Below are positions 34,385 to 42,706 of a stretch of DNA of 64,000 bases, in pieces; positions within the stretch are counted from its first letter, which is position 1, and each line of letters starts with the position of its first letter. Source of the stretch: Bacillus sp. V3-13 (GTDB taxonomy: Bacteria; Bacillota; Bacilli; Bacillales; Cytobacillaceae). The stretch is taken from positions 1 to 64,000 of the forward strand of contig NZ_PGUZ01000016.1 in assembly GCF_002860165.1 (NCBI RefSeq), given 5' to 3'. The translations under genes and the position numbers were made by a program. The notes under the pieces were generated by a model that worked only from the letters and a program-made list of their open reading frames with translations, was not told the origin of the DNA and did no database searches.

Positions 34385-35758
34385 ATGCGCAAAGAAGAAC
34401 GCTTGGCCACAGAGATTATTGAGCAATTGGGCGGAGCAGCGAACATTGCAAACCTTGCGTCATGTATGACCCGGCTCCGGGTAAAGCCGGTTGACGAAAG
34501 CAAGGTAAACGTCGCAGGCCTTAAAAACATTGATGGCGTTATGGGTGTTGTTGAAGAAGAAACGCTCCAAATTATTCTCGGACCGGGAATTGTGACGAGG
34601 GTAGCGGATGAAGTTTCGCAGATTACAGGAAGAGATGTCAGTTCAGTAGATGAAGACAGCGAGAATCCATTTGCCGGATTGGCAGATAAAACCAAAGCCG
34701 ATTTAAAGAAAAAAAATGCAACCCCGTTCAAATTGTTTTTAAGAAGGATAGCGAGCATCTTCATCCCGCTGATTCCGGCAATCGTCGCATCCGGGTTAAT
34801 TGCCGGGCTGACGAATGTGATTATCCGGTCAGGGGCCGATCCCGAATCGACGGTCGTTAAAATTTTAAGCTTAATCGGCTGGGGATTGTTCAGCTATTTA
34901 TTCGTATTCGTTGGAGTTAACACGGCGAAAGAATTTGGAGGCTCACCGGCACTTGGTGGAGCAGCAGCGATTATTTTATATAATCCTGGTCTTGCTGACA
35001 TCAAATTATTCGGTGAGGCACTCGTTCCGGGCCGGGGCGGCTTAATCGGCGTTATGCTCGCTGCCGCATTTATCGCTTTCTTGGAACGGCGCCTTCGCAA
35101 AGTTGTTCCGGCTTCGATTGATATCATTGTCACTCCGACTGTTGCTTTGTTGATTACCGGTGTTGCAACGCTGTTTATTTTGCAGCCGGTAGGCGGACTG
35201 ATCTCTGACCTGATTACAAAAGGGCTGCTTGGATTAATTGATATGGGTGGAATTTTTGCAGGGCTGATCCTTGCCGGCACATTCCTGCCGCTCGTTGTGA
35301 CAGGCTTGCACCAGGGCTTGACGCCTGTCCATATGGAACTGATTAATACGATCGGCGATGACCCGCTTCTTCCTATTCTTGCGATGGGCGGCGCCGGCCA
35401 GGTCGGGGCAGCATTCGCCATTTACTTTAAAACGAAAAATGCCCGCCTCAAAAAAGTCATTAAAGGTGGACTTCCGGTTGGAATGCTCGGTATTGGCGAA
35501 CCGTTAATTTTCGGGGTCACCCTCCCGCTTGGCCGCCCGTTTTTAACCGCATGTTTAGGAGCAGCAGTCGGCGGCGCGTTCCAGGCATTCTTTAACGTCG
35601 CAACGATTGCGATTGGCGTTTCCGGAATACCGCTTGTCTTCCTCGTCAATACAAACGAAATGGTCTTGTATTTAGTCGGCTTACTTATCGCGTACTTGTT
35701 TGGTTTCCTATTCACATGGCTGTTCGGATTCAAGGAAGAAATGGCCAGCAATATTTAA
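34385..35758 (+). CDS. murP: PTS EIIBC component, probably MurNAc / MurNAc-GlcNAc specific (MurP)
   Basis: Imports and phosphorylates a sugar. The 457 residues carry an EIIB domain (about 1-90) with the phosphorylated C27 in LASCMTRLRV, then an EIIC domain with about ten membrane helices (from FLRRIASIFIPLIPAIVASG) and the IGEPLIFGV substrate motif near 370. There is no EIIA domain, as usual for MurP, which borrows it from the glucose system. Specificity is inferred from the adjacent mupG and murQ. The ATG at 34385 follows AAGGGGGAAAG; upstream codons in the frame are spurious. Confidence 0.88.
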   Translation: MRKEERLATEIIEQLGGAANIANLASCMTRLRVKPVDESKVNVAGLKNIDGVMGVVEEETLQIILGPGIVTRVADEVSQITGRDVSSVDEDSENPFAGLADKTKADLKKKNATPFKLFLRRIASIFIPLIPAIVASGLIAGLTNVIIRSGADPESTVVKILSLIGWGLFSYLFVFVGVNTAKEFGGSPALGGAAAIILYNPGLADIKLFGEALVPGRGGLIGVMLAAAFIAFLERRLRKVVPASIDIIVTPTVALLITGVATLFILQPVGGLISDLITKGLLGLIDMGGIFAGLILAGTFLPLVVTGLHQGLTPVHMELINTIGDDPLLPILAMGGAGQVGAAFAIYFKTKNARLKKVIKGGLPVGMLGIGEPLIFGVTLPLGRPFLTACLGAAVGGAFQAFFNVATIAIGVSGIPLVFLVNTNEMVLYLVGLLIAYLFGFLFTWLFGFKEEMASNI

Positions 35759-35846
35759 TAAAGTCCTGCAACTTGACGCGGAAATTGCATTTAACCCGCA
35801 CACTTGATAATTTTAAATATGGGTGCAAGAGTTGCATGTATTCGCT

Positions 35847-35880
35847 GAAGGAGGAAACCTTAATTCCTCCTTCTTTCGTT
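35847..35880 (+). terminator. Hairpin between murP and mupG
   Basis: GAAGGAGGAA pairs perfectly with TTCCTCCTTC around a seven-base loop, followed by TTTCGTTT. The short T run suggests partial termination or mRNA protection, leaving murP more abundant than the enzymes. Confidence 0.6.
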
Positions 35881-35914
35881 TCAAAAATCCGCAATGATTT
35901 GTGAGGTGGACATA

Positions 35915-36982
35915 TTGATTGGCATCTCCGTTTATTTAACAGAGAATAAAAGAGAGCAAAACCGTATCTGGATTAAAAAAGCTTCATCATGCGGCTTAAA
36001 ATCGATCTTTACATCGCTCCATATTCCCGAGGATGACCATGCCAGATATAAAGACTTGCTTATGGAATTGGGAAGCTTGGCAAAGGAACATGACATGGAG
36101 CTTCTCGCAGATGTTTCTCCCCTATCATTAAGCTATCTTGGCTTGACCTGGGAAAATATTGGCCAATTAACGGACTGGGGTCTTACTGGAATCCGGGCTG
36201 ATTACGGGTTTAGTGCCGAGCAAATCGTGCAGCTGTCGGCGCTGATGAAAGTAGGCATGAATGCCAGTACAGTGTCACACGCAGAGCTTGATAAATGGAT
36301 CAGCATGGGCTTAAACGTCAACAATGTTGAAGCATGGCATAACTTTTACCCCCGTCCCGAAACCGGGCTCGATTCACGCTTCTTATCGGAAAGAAATCAA
36401 TTTTTAAAAAGCAAAGGCTTGACAACAATGGCATTCGTTCCCGGAAATCTCGAATTAAGAGGTCCAGTCTTTGCCGGGCTGCCAACGGTTGAGGAACATC
36501 GACACGCTTCCCCTGCAGCTTCGGCCGCTGAATTATTGTATTCTCTCAATACGGATAAGGTTTTAATCGGAGATTATTCCGTTACCGAAAGCACTTTGCA
36601 GCAGCTATCAAGCCTCGCAAACGGTGTCATACCGCTAAAAATGAAGCCTGTCGATCAAAACGGCTCTCTTCCGATCCTTAAAGAGATCCATACAAACCGG
36701 ATGGATCCGGCCCGGGACGTCATTCGCTCCGTGGAATCCCGGTCTTATGCACAAACCGGAAATGGACAAATTCGGCCGGCAAATCAGTTTGAACGCCGTA
36801 AAGGCGCGATTACTCTCGATAATCAGCTTTACGGGCGTTACTCTGGAGAGCTCCAGGTCACGTTAACAGATTTGCCGAAAGATGAACGGGTGAATGTGAT
36901 CGGCTATGTAAAGGATGAAGATATTCCCCTGCTCAAGCAAATTCGGGCTGGCGGAAAATTTACATTTATCGTGAGGGGTTAA
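35915..36982 (+). CDS. mupG: 6-phospho-N-acetylmuramidase MupG (DUF871 family)
   Basis: Predicted to split imported MurNAc-6P-GlcNAc into MurNAc-6P and GlcNAc, the activity shown for the Staphylococcus aureus homologue. The 355 residues begin IGISVYLTENKREQNRIW, the TIM-barrel opening of the family, and continue with FTSLHIPEDD, LADVSPLSL, GIRADYGF and NFYPRPETGLD to about 240; a smaller C-terminal beta domain follows. I choose the TTG at 35915, behind GAGGTGG, because homologues begin at this segment; the ATG seven codons upstream has no ribosome site. It sits between murP and murQ. Confidence 0.88.
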   Translation: MIGISVYLTENKREQNRIWIKKASSCGLKSIFTSLHIPEDDHARYKDLLMELGSLAKEHDMELLADVSPLSLSYLGLTWENIGQLTDWGLTGIRADYGFSAEQIVQLSALMKVGMNASTVSHAELDKWISMGLNVNNVEAWHNFYPRPETGLDSRFLSERNQFLKSKGLTTMAFVPGNLELRGPVFAGLPTVEEHRHASPAASAAELLYSLNTDKVLIGDYSVTESTLQQLSSLANGVIPLKMKPVDQNGSLPILKEIHTNRMDPARDVIRSVESRSYAQTGNGQIRPANQFERRKGAITLDNQLYGRYSGELQVTLTDLPKDERVNVIGYVKDEDIPLLKQIRAGGKFTFIVRG

Positions 36983-36983
36983 G

Positions 36984-37877
36984 ATGAATATTTCTAAATT
37001 AAACACAGAACAGCGCAACCCGAAAACTATGAATATTGATTTGATGTCGACAGATGAAATGATCTCAATCATCAACGAGGAGGATAGCCTCGTTCCAATT
37101 GCGATCGCCCGTGTGCTTCCGTTCATTTCAAAAACAGTCGACATGATCGTTGCTGCCTTTAAAAGCGGCGGCAGGCTCATTTATACCGGCGCAGGGACAT
37201 CGGGACGGATCGGCATTATCGATGCTTCCGAATGTCCGCCTACATATGGAACAGATCCCGAGATGGTTGTCGGCATTATTGCCGGCGGGAAAAAGGCGAT
37301 GACGGAAGCCGTTGAAGGTGCTGAAGATGACAGGGAGCAAGGCCGGAAAGACTTGGAGAACATTCAGTTATCGGCGCAGGATATTGTCGTCGGCATTGCT
37401 GCGAGCGGCCGCACCCCATACACGATCGGTGCTCTTGAATATGCCAATGAAATCGGTACTGCCACCGTTGCTGTCGTCTGCAGTAAAGACTCTGAAATGG
37501 AAAAGGTCGCAAAGGTGACAATAGCCCCGATAGTCGGGCCGGAAGTCGTGACCGGCTCAACAAGAATGAAGGCCGGTACCGCGCAAAAACTCGTCCTAAA
37601 TATGCTGACAACCGCCTCGATGATTAAGATGGGAAAAGTTTACGGCAATCTCATGGTCGATGTGCAAATGACGAATGAAAAGCTTTTTAAGCGGGCCGAA
37701 AATATCGTCAAAATGGCAACAGGTGCTGATGATCAGACTGTAAAGGCTGCATTGGACGAGCAAAATTACAATACAAAGGCCGCAATTGTCCAAATTCTCA
37801 CCGGGTTGGAAGCAAAAGCAGCAGCAGACCTGCTTGAAAAGCATTCAGGTTATTTGCGGAAAGCTATTGGAAAATAA
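36984..37877 (+). CDS. murQ: N-acetylmuramic acid 6-phosphate etherase
   Basis: Cleaves the lactyl ether of MurNAc-6P to give GlcNAc-6P and D-lactate. The 297 residues form a SIS-domain protein with the signature YTGAGTSGRIGIIDASECPP near 65-84, the GIAASGRTPYTIGALEYA segment and the GSTRMKAGTAQK motif near 192-203. It starts one base after the mupG stop region, so the two are probably co-translated. A hairpin terminator follows. Confidence 0.97.
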   Translation: MNISKLNTEQRNPKTMNIDLMSTDEMISIINEEDSLVPIAIARVLPFISKTVDMIVAAFKSGGRLIYTGAGTSGRIGIIDASECPPTYGTDPEMVVGIIAGGKKAMTEAVEGAEDDREQGRKDLENIQLSAQDIVVGIAASGRTPYTIGALEYANEIGTATVAVVCSKDSEMEKVAKVTIAPIVGPEVVTGSTRMKAGTAQKLVLNMLTTASMIKMGKVYGNLMVDVQMTNEKLFKRAENIVKMATGADDQTVKAALDEQNYNTKAAIVQILTGLEAKAAADLLEKHSGYLRKAIGK

Positions 37878-37884
37878 CAAAAGC

Positions 37885-37927
37885 AGGCCCCTATACCAAT
37901 GCGTTCAGTGGTATGGGGGTCTATTTT
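37885..37927 (+). terminator. Terminator after murQ
   Basis: A 14-position stem (AGGCCCCTATACCA with TGGTATGGGGGTCT, with G-U pairs) and a ten-base loop, followed by ATTTTA. It separates the murP-mupG-murQ unit from the nag promoter. Confidence 0.75.
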
Positions 37928-37937
37928 ACGTTTACTG

Positions 37938-37970
37938 GTATAGACATCTATATATGAAAACGTTTATAAT
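37938..37970 (+). promoter_or_regulatory. nagA promoter with NagR-type operator and cre site
   Basis: GTATAG-ACAT-CTATAT (37938-37953) matches the murP operator at 14 of 16 bases and again contains the -35 TAGACA (37941-37946); an 18-base spacer leads to TATAAT (37965-37970). TGAAAACGTTTATA (37955-37968), in the spacer and -10, fits the cre consensus with one mismatch. This predicts induction by amino sugars through NagR and repression by CcpA. Confidence 0.82.
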
Positions 37971-38010
37971 ATAACTATAAAGCTATTATATTGAAAGGGA
38001 GATGAAGAGG

Positions 38011-39204
38011 TTGGATCGTCTTCTTATTGTTAACGGAAGGATCGCTCTTGAAAACGAGTGGATTAATAATGGGTTTATCTATATAGAAGGCACTGCCATT
38101 AAGAACGTGGGCTCAATGGATCAGCTGCCCAATCTCGATGAACAAGCCCGGATTATCGATTTATCTGCCGGCTATACCGCCGTTCCCGGCTTCATTGATG
38201 TCCATATTCATGGTGCGGGCGGGGCAGATACAATGGACGCTACCCCGGATGCTTTAACGACAATCGCAGCCGTCCTTCCTGCTGAAGGGACAACAAGCTT
38301 TCTCGCGACCACGATTACCCAGGAGAAAACCGCGATAAAAAAAGCGCTCGAAAATGCGGCCCGGTACGGCAGAACGCAAAATAACCCAGGCAAAGCAGAA
38401 ATGCTCGGCATCCATCTTGAGGGGCCGTTTATTAATAAAATCCGCGCCGGCGCCCAGCCGCAGGAATATATTATTGACCCGGATATAGAACTGTTTAAGG
38501 ATTGGCAGCAGGCGGCAGAAAACCAGATCAAGCTTGTCACCGTCGCTCCCGAACTTGCAAACGGACTGGATTTTGTCCACTATTTGCACGAAACAGGTAT
38601 TATCGCCTCAATCGGCCATTCAGATGCCAACTATGAGGAAATGGTGAAAGCTGCCGAGGCTGGAGCCCGGCACGTGACACACCTTTTTAACGGAATGCGC
38701 GGGCTTCACCACCGCGAACCGGGAACAGCTGGAGCTGCCCTGCTGCTCGAAGAACTTAAGATCGAGCTGATTGCAGACGGAATCCATGTCAACCCTGAAA
38801 TGGTCAAGCTTGTGTTCAATGCCAAGGGCAAGGATGGAATGATTTTAATAACGGATGCGATGCGGGCTAAGTGCCTCAAAAATGGGGAATACGATCTTGG
38901 GGGACAAAACGTAAAAGTAGCGGATGGAAAAGCGCTGTTAGCGGATGGTACGCTTGCCGGCAGTATTCTAAAAATGAATGATGCAGTTAAAAATATGAAT
39001 CAATTTACAAACGCGCCGCTCCTTGATGTCATTAACCTTGCAAGTGCCAACCCGGCAAAACAGCTCAACATGTTTGACCGGAAAGGCAGTATTGCCCCGG
39101 GAAAAGACGCTGATATTGTCATCCTTGATGAACAGCTTCGAGTGATTACGACATTATGCCGCGGCCAAATCGCCTACGGAAAAGAGGTGTTCGAGAAGGA
39201 ATGA
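38011..39204 (+). CDS. nagA: N-acetylglucosamine-6-phosphate deacetylase
   Basis: Removes acetate from GlcNAc-6P. The 397 residues show the amidohydrolase metal motif FIDVHIHGAGGADTMD near 55-70, the family segments GIHLEGPFI and ASIGHSDA, THLFNGM, and the catalytic aspartate in LITDAMRAK near 285. The TTG at 38011 has GGGAG about nine bases upstream; the ATG at 38002 abuts that sequence, so TTG is preferred but not certain. It overlaps nagB by four bases. Confidence 0.95.
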   Translation: MDRLLIVNGRIALENEWINNGFIYIEGTAIKNVGSMDQLPNLDEQARIIDLSAGYTAVPGFIDVHIHGAGGADTMDATPDALTTIAAVLPAEGTTSFLATTITQEKTAIKKALENAARYGRTQNNPGKAEMLGIHLEGPFINKIRAGAQPQEYIIDPDIELFKDWQQAAENQIKLVTVAPELANGLDFVHYLHETGIIASIGHSDANYEEMVKAAEAGARHVTHLFNGMRGLHHREPGTAGAALLLEELKIELIADGIHVNPEMVKLVFNAKGKDGMILITDAMRAKCLKNGEYDLGGQNVKVADGKALLADGTLAGSILKMNDAVKNMNQFTNAPLLDVINLASANPAKQLNMFDRKGSIAPGKDADIVILDEQLRVITTLCRGQIAYGKEVFEKE

Positions 39205-39926
39205 AGATAGTCCGTGCAAACAACTATGAAGAGATGAGCATGAAAGCTGCAAAGGGTATTATCGAGAAGGTGCGCAGCAAGCCAGGCATTACTTTAGGGC
39301 TTGCTACCGGCAGCACACCGAAAGGAGTCTACCGGTGCTTAATTGAAGATCACAAGCAAACCGGCACCTCCTATCAGCACGCTGCGACCGTGAATCTCGA
39401 CGAGTATATCGGCCTTGATCAAAAGGACCGGAACAGTTATCATTCTTTCATGTGCCGCGAGCTTTTTGATCACATTGATCTTCCGCTTGAGCGGGCATAT
39501 ATACCTGACGGCACCAAGGCGGACCTGCTTAGTGAGTGCGACCGCTATGAAAAGACGATTCAAGCGCTTGGCGGTATCGATCTGCAAATATTGGGAATCG
39601 GACATAATGGGCATATCGGCTTCAATGAGCCGGGTACCCCTTTTAATAGCAGAACCCATGTCGTTTCCCTGGCAGAGAGCACCCGACAGGCAAATTCACG
39701 CTTTTTCGCATCCATTGATGAGGTTCCGACTTCGGCAATCACAATGGGCATTGCAACGATTTTGGACAGCGCGGAAATTTACCTTTTGGCTTCCGGGGCT
39801 TCCAAGGCAGAGGCGATTGCGCGGCTCGTTGGCGGTGAAGTCGATGAACAATTTCCGGCTTCAGCACTGAAATTGCATAAAAACGTCACCATTTTTGCTG
39901 ATGAGGACGCATTGAAATTGATTTAG
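39201..39926 (+). CDS. nagB: Glucosamine-6-phosphate deaminase
   Basis: Converts GlcN-6P to fructose-6-phosphate and ammonia, delivering amino-sugar carbon to glycolysis. The 241 residues have GLATGSTPKGVY near 35, the NLDEYIGLD motif near 65, and the active-site signature LGIGHNGHIGFNEPG near 130. The ATG overlaps the nagA stop (ATGA), so an upstream in-frame ATG inside nagA is disregarded. It is 18 bases before nagR. Confidence 0.97.
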   Translation: MKIVRANNYEEMSMKAAKGIIEKVRSKPGITLGLATGSTPKGVYRCLIEDHKQTGTSYQHAATVNLDEYIGLDQKDRNSYHSFMCRELFDHIDLPLERAYIPDGTKADLLSECDRYEKTIQALGGIDLQILGIGHNGHIGFNEPGTPFNSRTHVVSLAESTRQANSRFFASIDEVPTSAITMGIATILDSAEIYLLASGASKAEAIARLVGGEVDEQFPASALKLHKNVTIFADEDALKLI

Positions 39927-39944
39927 CACAAAGGAGAGTCGACC

Positions 39945-40673
39945 ATGATTGATAAAAACTCACCGATCCCGATATATCATCAGCTTGAAGAACACCTTAA
40001 AAGCAAAATTGAGAGCGGTGCCATTAAAGCGGACGAGGCGATTCCATCCGAACGGGAGTATGCGGAACGGTACCAGATCAGCAGAATGACCGTCAGGCAG
40101 GCACTTAACAATCTTGTCAGTGATGGTTATTTATACCGCCTAAAAGGAAAAGGAACGTTTGTTAATAAGAAAAAAGTAGAACAGCGGCTCCAGGGCTTAA
40201 CGAGCTTTACCGAAGATATGATCGAACGGGGCATGAAACCGAGCAGCAAGCTTCTTTCTTTCGAGATCATTGCAGCCGGGGCCGAAACGGCACAGCGCCT
40301 CAACATAAAAGAAAATACACCTGTATACGAAATTACGCGCGTTCGCCTTGCAGATGAAGCTCCGATGGCGCTGGAAACTACTTATTTACCTGCGAACTTA
40401 ATAAAGGGTCTCACAGAAGAGATCATCAACCAATCCCTTTACCGTTATATTGAGGAGAAACTATCACTGACTATCCATGAGGCGACCCAGCAGATCGAGG
40501 CTTCAATCGCAAGAGACTCAGAAATAAAGCATTTGCAAATTGAAAAAGGCTCACCGATCTTATTAATCCACCGGTCATCGTATTTAAAAGATGGCACACC
40601 GTTTGAATATGTGAAATCGGCATACCGGGCTGACCGTTATAAATTTATCCACTCCATGCAGCGCGGCAAATAG
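39945..40673 (+). CDS. nagR: GntR/HutC-family repressor NagR (YvoA-like)
   Basis: A 242-residue regulator with an N-terminal winged helix (about 1-70, SEREYAERYQISRMTVRQALNNL) and a C-terminal UTRA effector domain that in the B. subtilis homologue binds GlcN-6P or GlcNAc-6P. Its probable operators are GTATAG-N4-CTATAY at 34281 and 37938, so it would control both the murP and nag units. The ATG follows AAAGGAGA. It ends the nag operon. Confidence 0.94.
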   Translation: MIDKNSPIPIYHQLEEHLKSKIESGAIKADEAIPSEREYAERYQISRMTVRQALNNLVSDGYLYRLKGKGTFVNKKKVEQRLQGLTSFTEDMIERGMKPSSKLLSFEIIAAGAETAQRLNIKENTPVYEITRVRLADEAPMALETTYLPANLIKGLTEEIINQSLYRYIEEKLSLTIHEATQQIEASIARDSEIKHLQIEKGSPILLIHRSSYLKDGTPFEYVKSAYRADRYKFIHSMQRGK

Positions 40674-40681
40674 ATGTAAAG

Positions 40682-40716
40682 GAAAAGCCGGCACCCAACG
40701 GAGTTCCGGCTTCCTT
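40682..40716 (+). terminator. Probable terminator after nagR
   Basis: GGAA(A)AGCCGG pairs with CCGGCTTCC around a 14-base loop, followed by TTCATTTATTTTT. The T run is interrupted, so efficiency is uncertain. Confidence 0.55.
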
Positions 40717-40719
40717 CAT

Positions 40720-41076
40720 TTATTTTTCACTGGCAGGTTCGATCACAGCTTTTTGAATAATCAGGTTAACTGCCGCCATAAGCACTGCGGCAAGAAAAGC
40801 CATGCCAAAGCCTTCAATTTCAAAAGCGCCGCCCATGATTCTATCTGTCAAAAGTAATGTGATTGCATTGATGACAAATAAAAACAGGCCGAGTGTCAGA
40901 ACAGTAACAGGCAAAGTGAGCAAAATCAGAATTGGACGAACAAGAATATTAAGAACCGCTAAAATAAAACTCGCAGCAATTGCCGAACCAAAACCCGCTA
41001 AATAAAAATCTTCAAAATAACCGGCTATTGCCATAAATAAAACCGCATTAATTACTATACCGAGCAGCCATCTCAT
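40720..41076 (-). CDS. yvlD: Phage-holin-family membrane protein YvlD
   Basis: A 118-residue protein with four hydrophobic helices (about 1-20, 28-48, 54-75, 93-112), matching the YvlD family of small membrane proteins named after weak similarity to holins. There is no evidence of lytic function. In B. subtilis yvlABCD belong to the sigma-W envelope-stress regulon. It ends the yvlB-yvlC-yvlD unit, three bases after yvlC, behind AAGGAG. Confidence 0.9.
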   Translation of the reverse strand: MRWLLGIVINAVLFMAIAGYFEDFYLAGFGSAIAASFILAVLNILVRPILILLTLPVTVLTLGLFLFVINAITLLLTDRIMGGAFEIEGFGMAFLAAVLMAAVNLIIQKAVIEPASEK

Positions 41077-41079
41077 CTG

Positions 41080-41268
41080 TTAGTACTCCTTATTAGGCAA
41101 AATAAACACTAGTACAAGGTACGCAATCAACAACGGGAAAAAGCCCGTTGCGAAAAGGAGAATGGCAAATAGAACCCGTAGAATCGTTGCGTTTATGCCA
41201 ACTGACTGGGCTAAACCACCGAGGACACCCGCCAGCACACGGTCTGTTCGCGATCGGAAAAGCTTCAT
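41080..41268 (-). CDS. yvlC: PspC-domain membrane protein YvlC
   Basis: A 62-residue PspC-like protein: a short basic N terminus (KLFRSRTDRVLAGVLGGLAQ) and two membrane helices near 30-58. The PspC fold is associated with envelope-stress sensing. I use the second ATG (41268), which has GAGGAGG six bases upstream; the first ATG touches that site. It lies between yvlB and yvlD. Confidence 0.9.
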   Translation of the reverse strand: MKLFRSRTDRVLAGVLGGLAQSVGINATILRVLFAILLFATGFFPLLIAYLVLVFILPNKEY

Positions 41269-41283
41269 TTCCATCCTCCTCGT

Positions 41284-42390
41284 TTAGTTTAAATGGGTCC
41301 GCACCGAGATAGAACCTGTTTTTGTTTCTGCAGACAGATTTACCGCGTTCACCGCTTCGTTAACAGGCTTGAAGATCATTGTTTTTTGGGCAATTTCGTT
41401 TTTTTCCTCGATAATTTCTATACCCTCAAGATCGACCGCCAAACCGCCAAGGTTCGTTCTTAAGTTGCCGCTAACAGCGAGCTTTTCGGGAATCGATAAT
41501 TCAATGCTTCCCGTTGTTCCTTTCGCGATAACTCGTTCCGCTGTATCCCCGGTGAGCGAGCAATAAACATTGCCATTAAAGGTTTGAATATCCACCCCGG
41601 CAAAGTCACCTTCCAATTTTATCTGCCCATTAATCGTTTCCGCCTCAACGTCTCCAATCCTGCTGCCAGCAATAGTGATCGGCCCGTTGGCTGTTTCTGC
41701 TTCCAGCTTCCCAAAGCTTGCGCCGTTAAGATTAATTTTTCCGTTAGCTGTCTTTACTTTGCAATTTTTCGCAGATAAACCGTTGCTCTCAATATATCCG
41801 TTGAATATCCGCACCTTTACATGCTCGTATTCATCCGCAGGAACATAGACTGTGGCATCAAGTTTCATCCACTTTTGCTGGGTAGCAAAACGGAGCTTCC
41901 CGCCTTCAATGGCAAAGAGCGTATCGTTTAAAAAGCTTCGCCGCGCTTCGTCCTGGTTGTCGACACGGTAGATCCTCGCGTGGCATTCTATCCTTACATC
42001 GCGCTCGTTCCCCGGTAAAACCCGAACAGACCCGTTCGCTATATCAATGTCAATTTCCTTTAAAAACGGATCGCCATGCTGAAAAATATGCGAGATATCG
42101 ACTGAATGGCCAAAATTAAAATCCAGATCAAAATCCTTTATTTTCTGGAAAGCGGCATCGACAAATTCAAAAATTTTGTCCTTTGTCGATTGCAGCTTTT
42201 GGTGGGCAGACTGCTCTTTCTTCGTTTCCTGAAACTGAACGGTTGTCGATAATTCGTTGGCGCTATCCTGCTGTATTTTTTCCTTCGACTTGCTTGCATC
42301 GTCAAGCCCTTCCAGCAGGGTTAACGCTTCTTCGACGGTAAGCTTGCCTTCTTCGACCAACTTTAATATGCGCTTGCGTTGCTCTTTCAT
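41284..42390 (-). CDS. yvlB: DUF4097 beta-repeat protein YvlB
   Basis: A 368-residue cytoplasmic protein. The N terminus is a short helical SHOCT-like segment (EQRKRILKLVEEGKLTVEEALTLLEGL), followed by a charged linker and then a DUF4097 right-handed beta repeat with successive NGYIESNGLSAKNCKVKTAN, NGKINLNGASFGKLEAET and NGPITIAGSRIGDVEAE units (about 185-330). No catalytic motif. First gene after the sigma-W-type promoter at 42508. Its role is unknown. Confidence 0.88.
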   Translation of the reverse strand: MKEQRKRILKLVEEGKLTVEEALTLLEGLDDASKSKEKIQQDSANELSTTVQFQETKKEQSAHQKLQSTKDKIFEFVDAAFQKIKDFDLDFNFGHSVDISHIFQHGDPFLKEIDIDIANGSVRVLPGNERDVRIECHARIYRVDNQDEARRSFLNDTLFAIEGGKLRFATQQKWMKLDATVYVPADEYEHVKVRIFNGYIESNGLSAKNCKVKTANGKINLNGASFGKLEAETANGPITIAGSRIGDVEAETINGQIKLEGDFAGVDIQTFNGNVYCSLTGDTAERVIAKGTTGSIELSIPEKLAVSGNLRTNLGGLAVDLEGIEIIEEKNEIAQKTMIFKPVNEAVNAVNLSAETKTGSISVRTHLN

Positions 42391-42507
42391 TATCTTCCCT
42401 CCAATAAAAATGATTTATGAACGGATTTTCCTGAATTACAATTACTGACATATGGCACCGGCAATTATCACAGCAGATGTATCGATTACGCTCAGCTCCT
42501 ACATTGT

Positions 42508-42533
42508 AATACGCCAGGAAGCGAACAAAGTTT
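42508..42533 (-). promoter_or_regulatory. Sigma-W (ECF)-type promoter of yvlBCD
   Basis: On the minus strand TGAAAC (42533-42528), a 16-base spacer and CGTATTA (CGTA at 42511-42508), the exact consensus and spacing of B. subtilis sigma-W promoters. About 120 bases of leader precede yvlB. The rest of the 42391-42706 gap holds only the uvrA terminator. Confidence 0.85.
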
Positions 42534-42666
42534 CAGCCATTTTAATCGATAGATAATATACTTGCTGCTACTTTACCACAATGAACGGCTGGATACCTCA
42601 GCCCCGGGATTGAGTTTGCTGTAGGACCATGAACGTCCTGAAAAGTGATCAGTGATTTCAAAACTG

Positions 42667-42699
42667 AAAAAGCAGCTGCCTGTATCAAGACAGCTGCTC
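42667..42699 (-). terminator. Terminator after uvrA
   Basis: On the minus strand AGCAGCTG and CAGCTGCT form a perfect eight-pair stem closing a 14-base loop, followed by TTTTTC. It lies seven bases after the uvrA stop. Confidence 0.78.
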
Positions 42700-42706
42700 A
42701 GTAATT

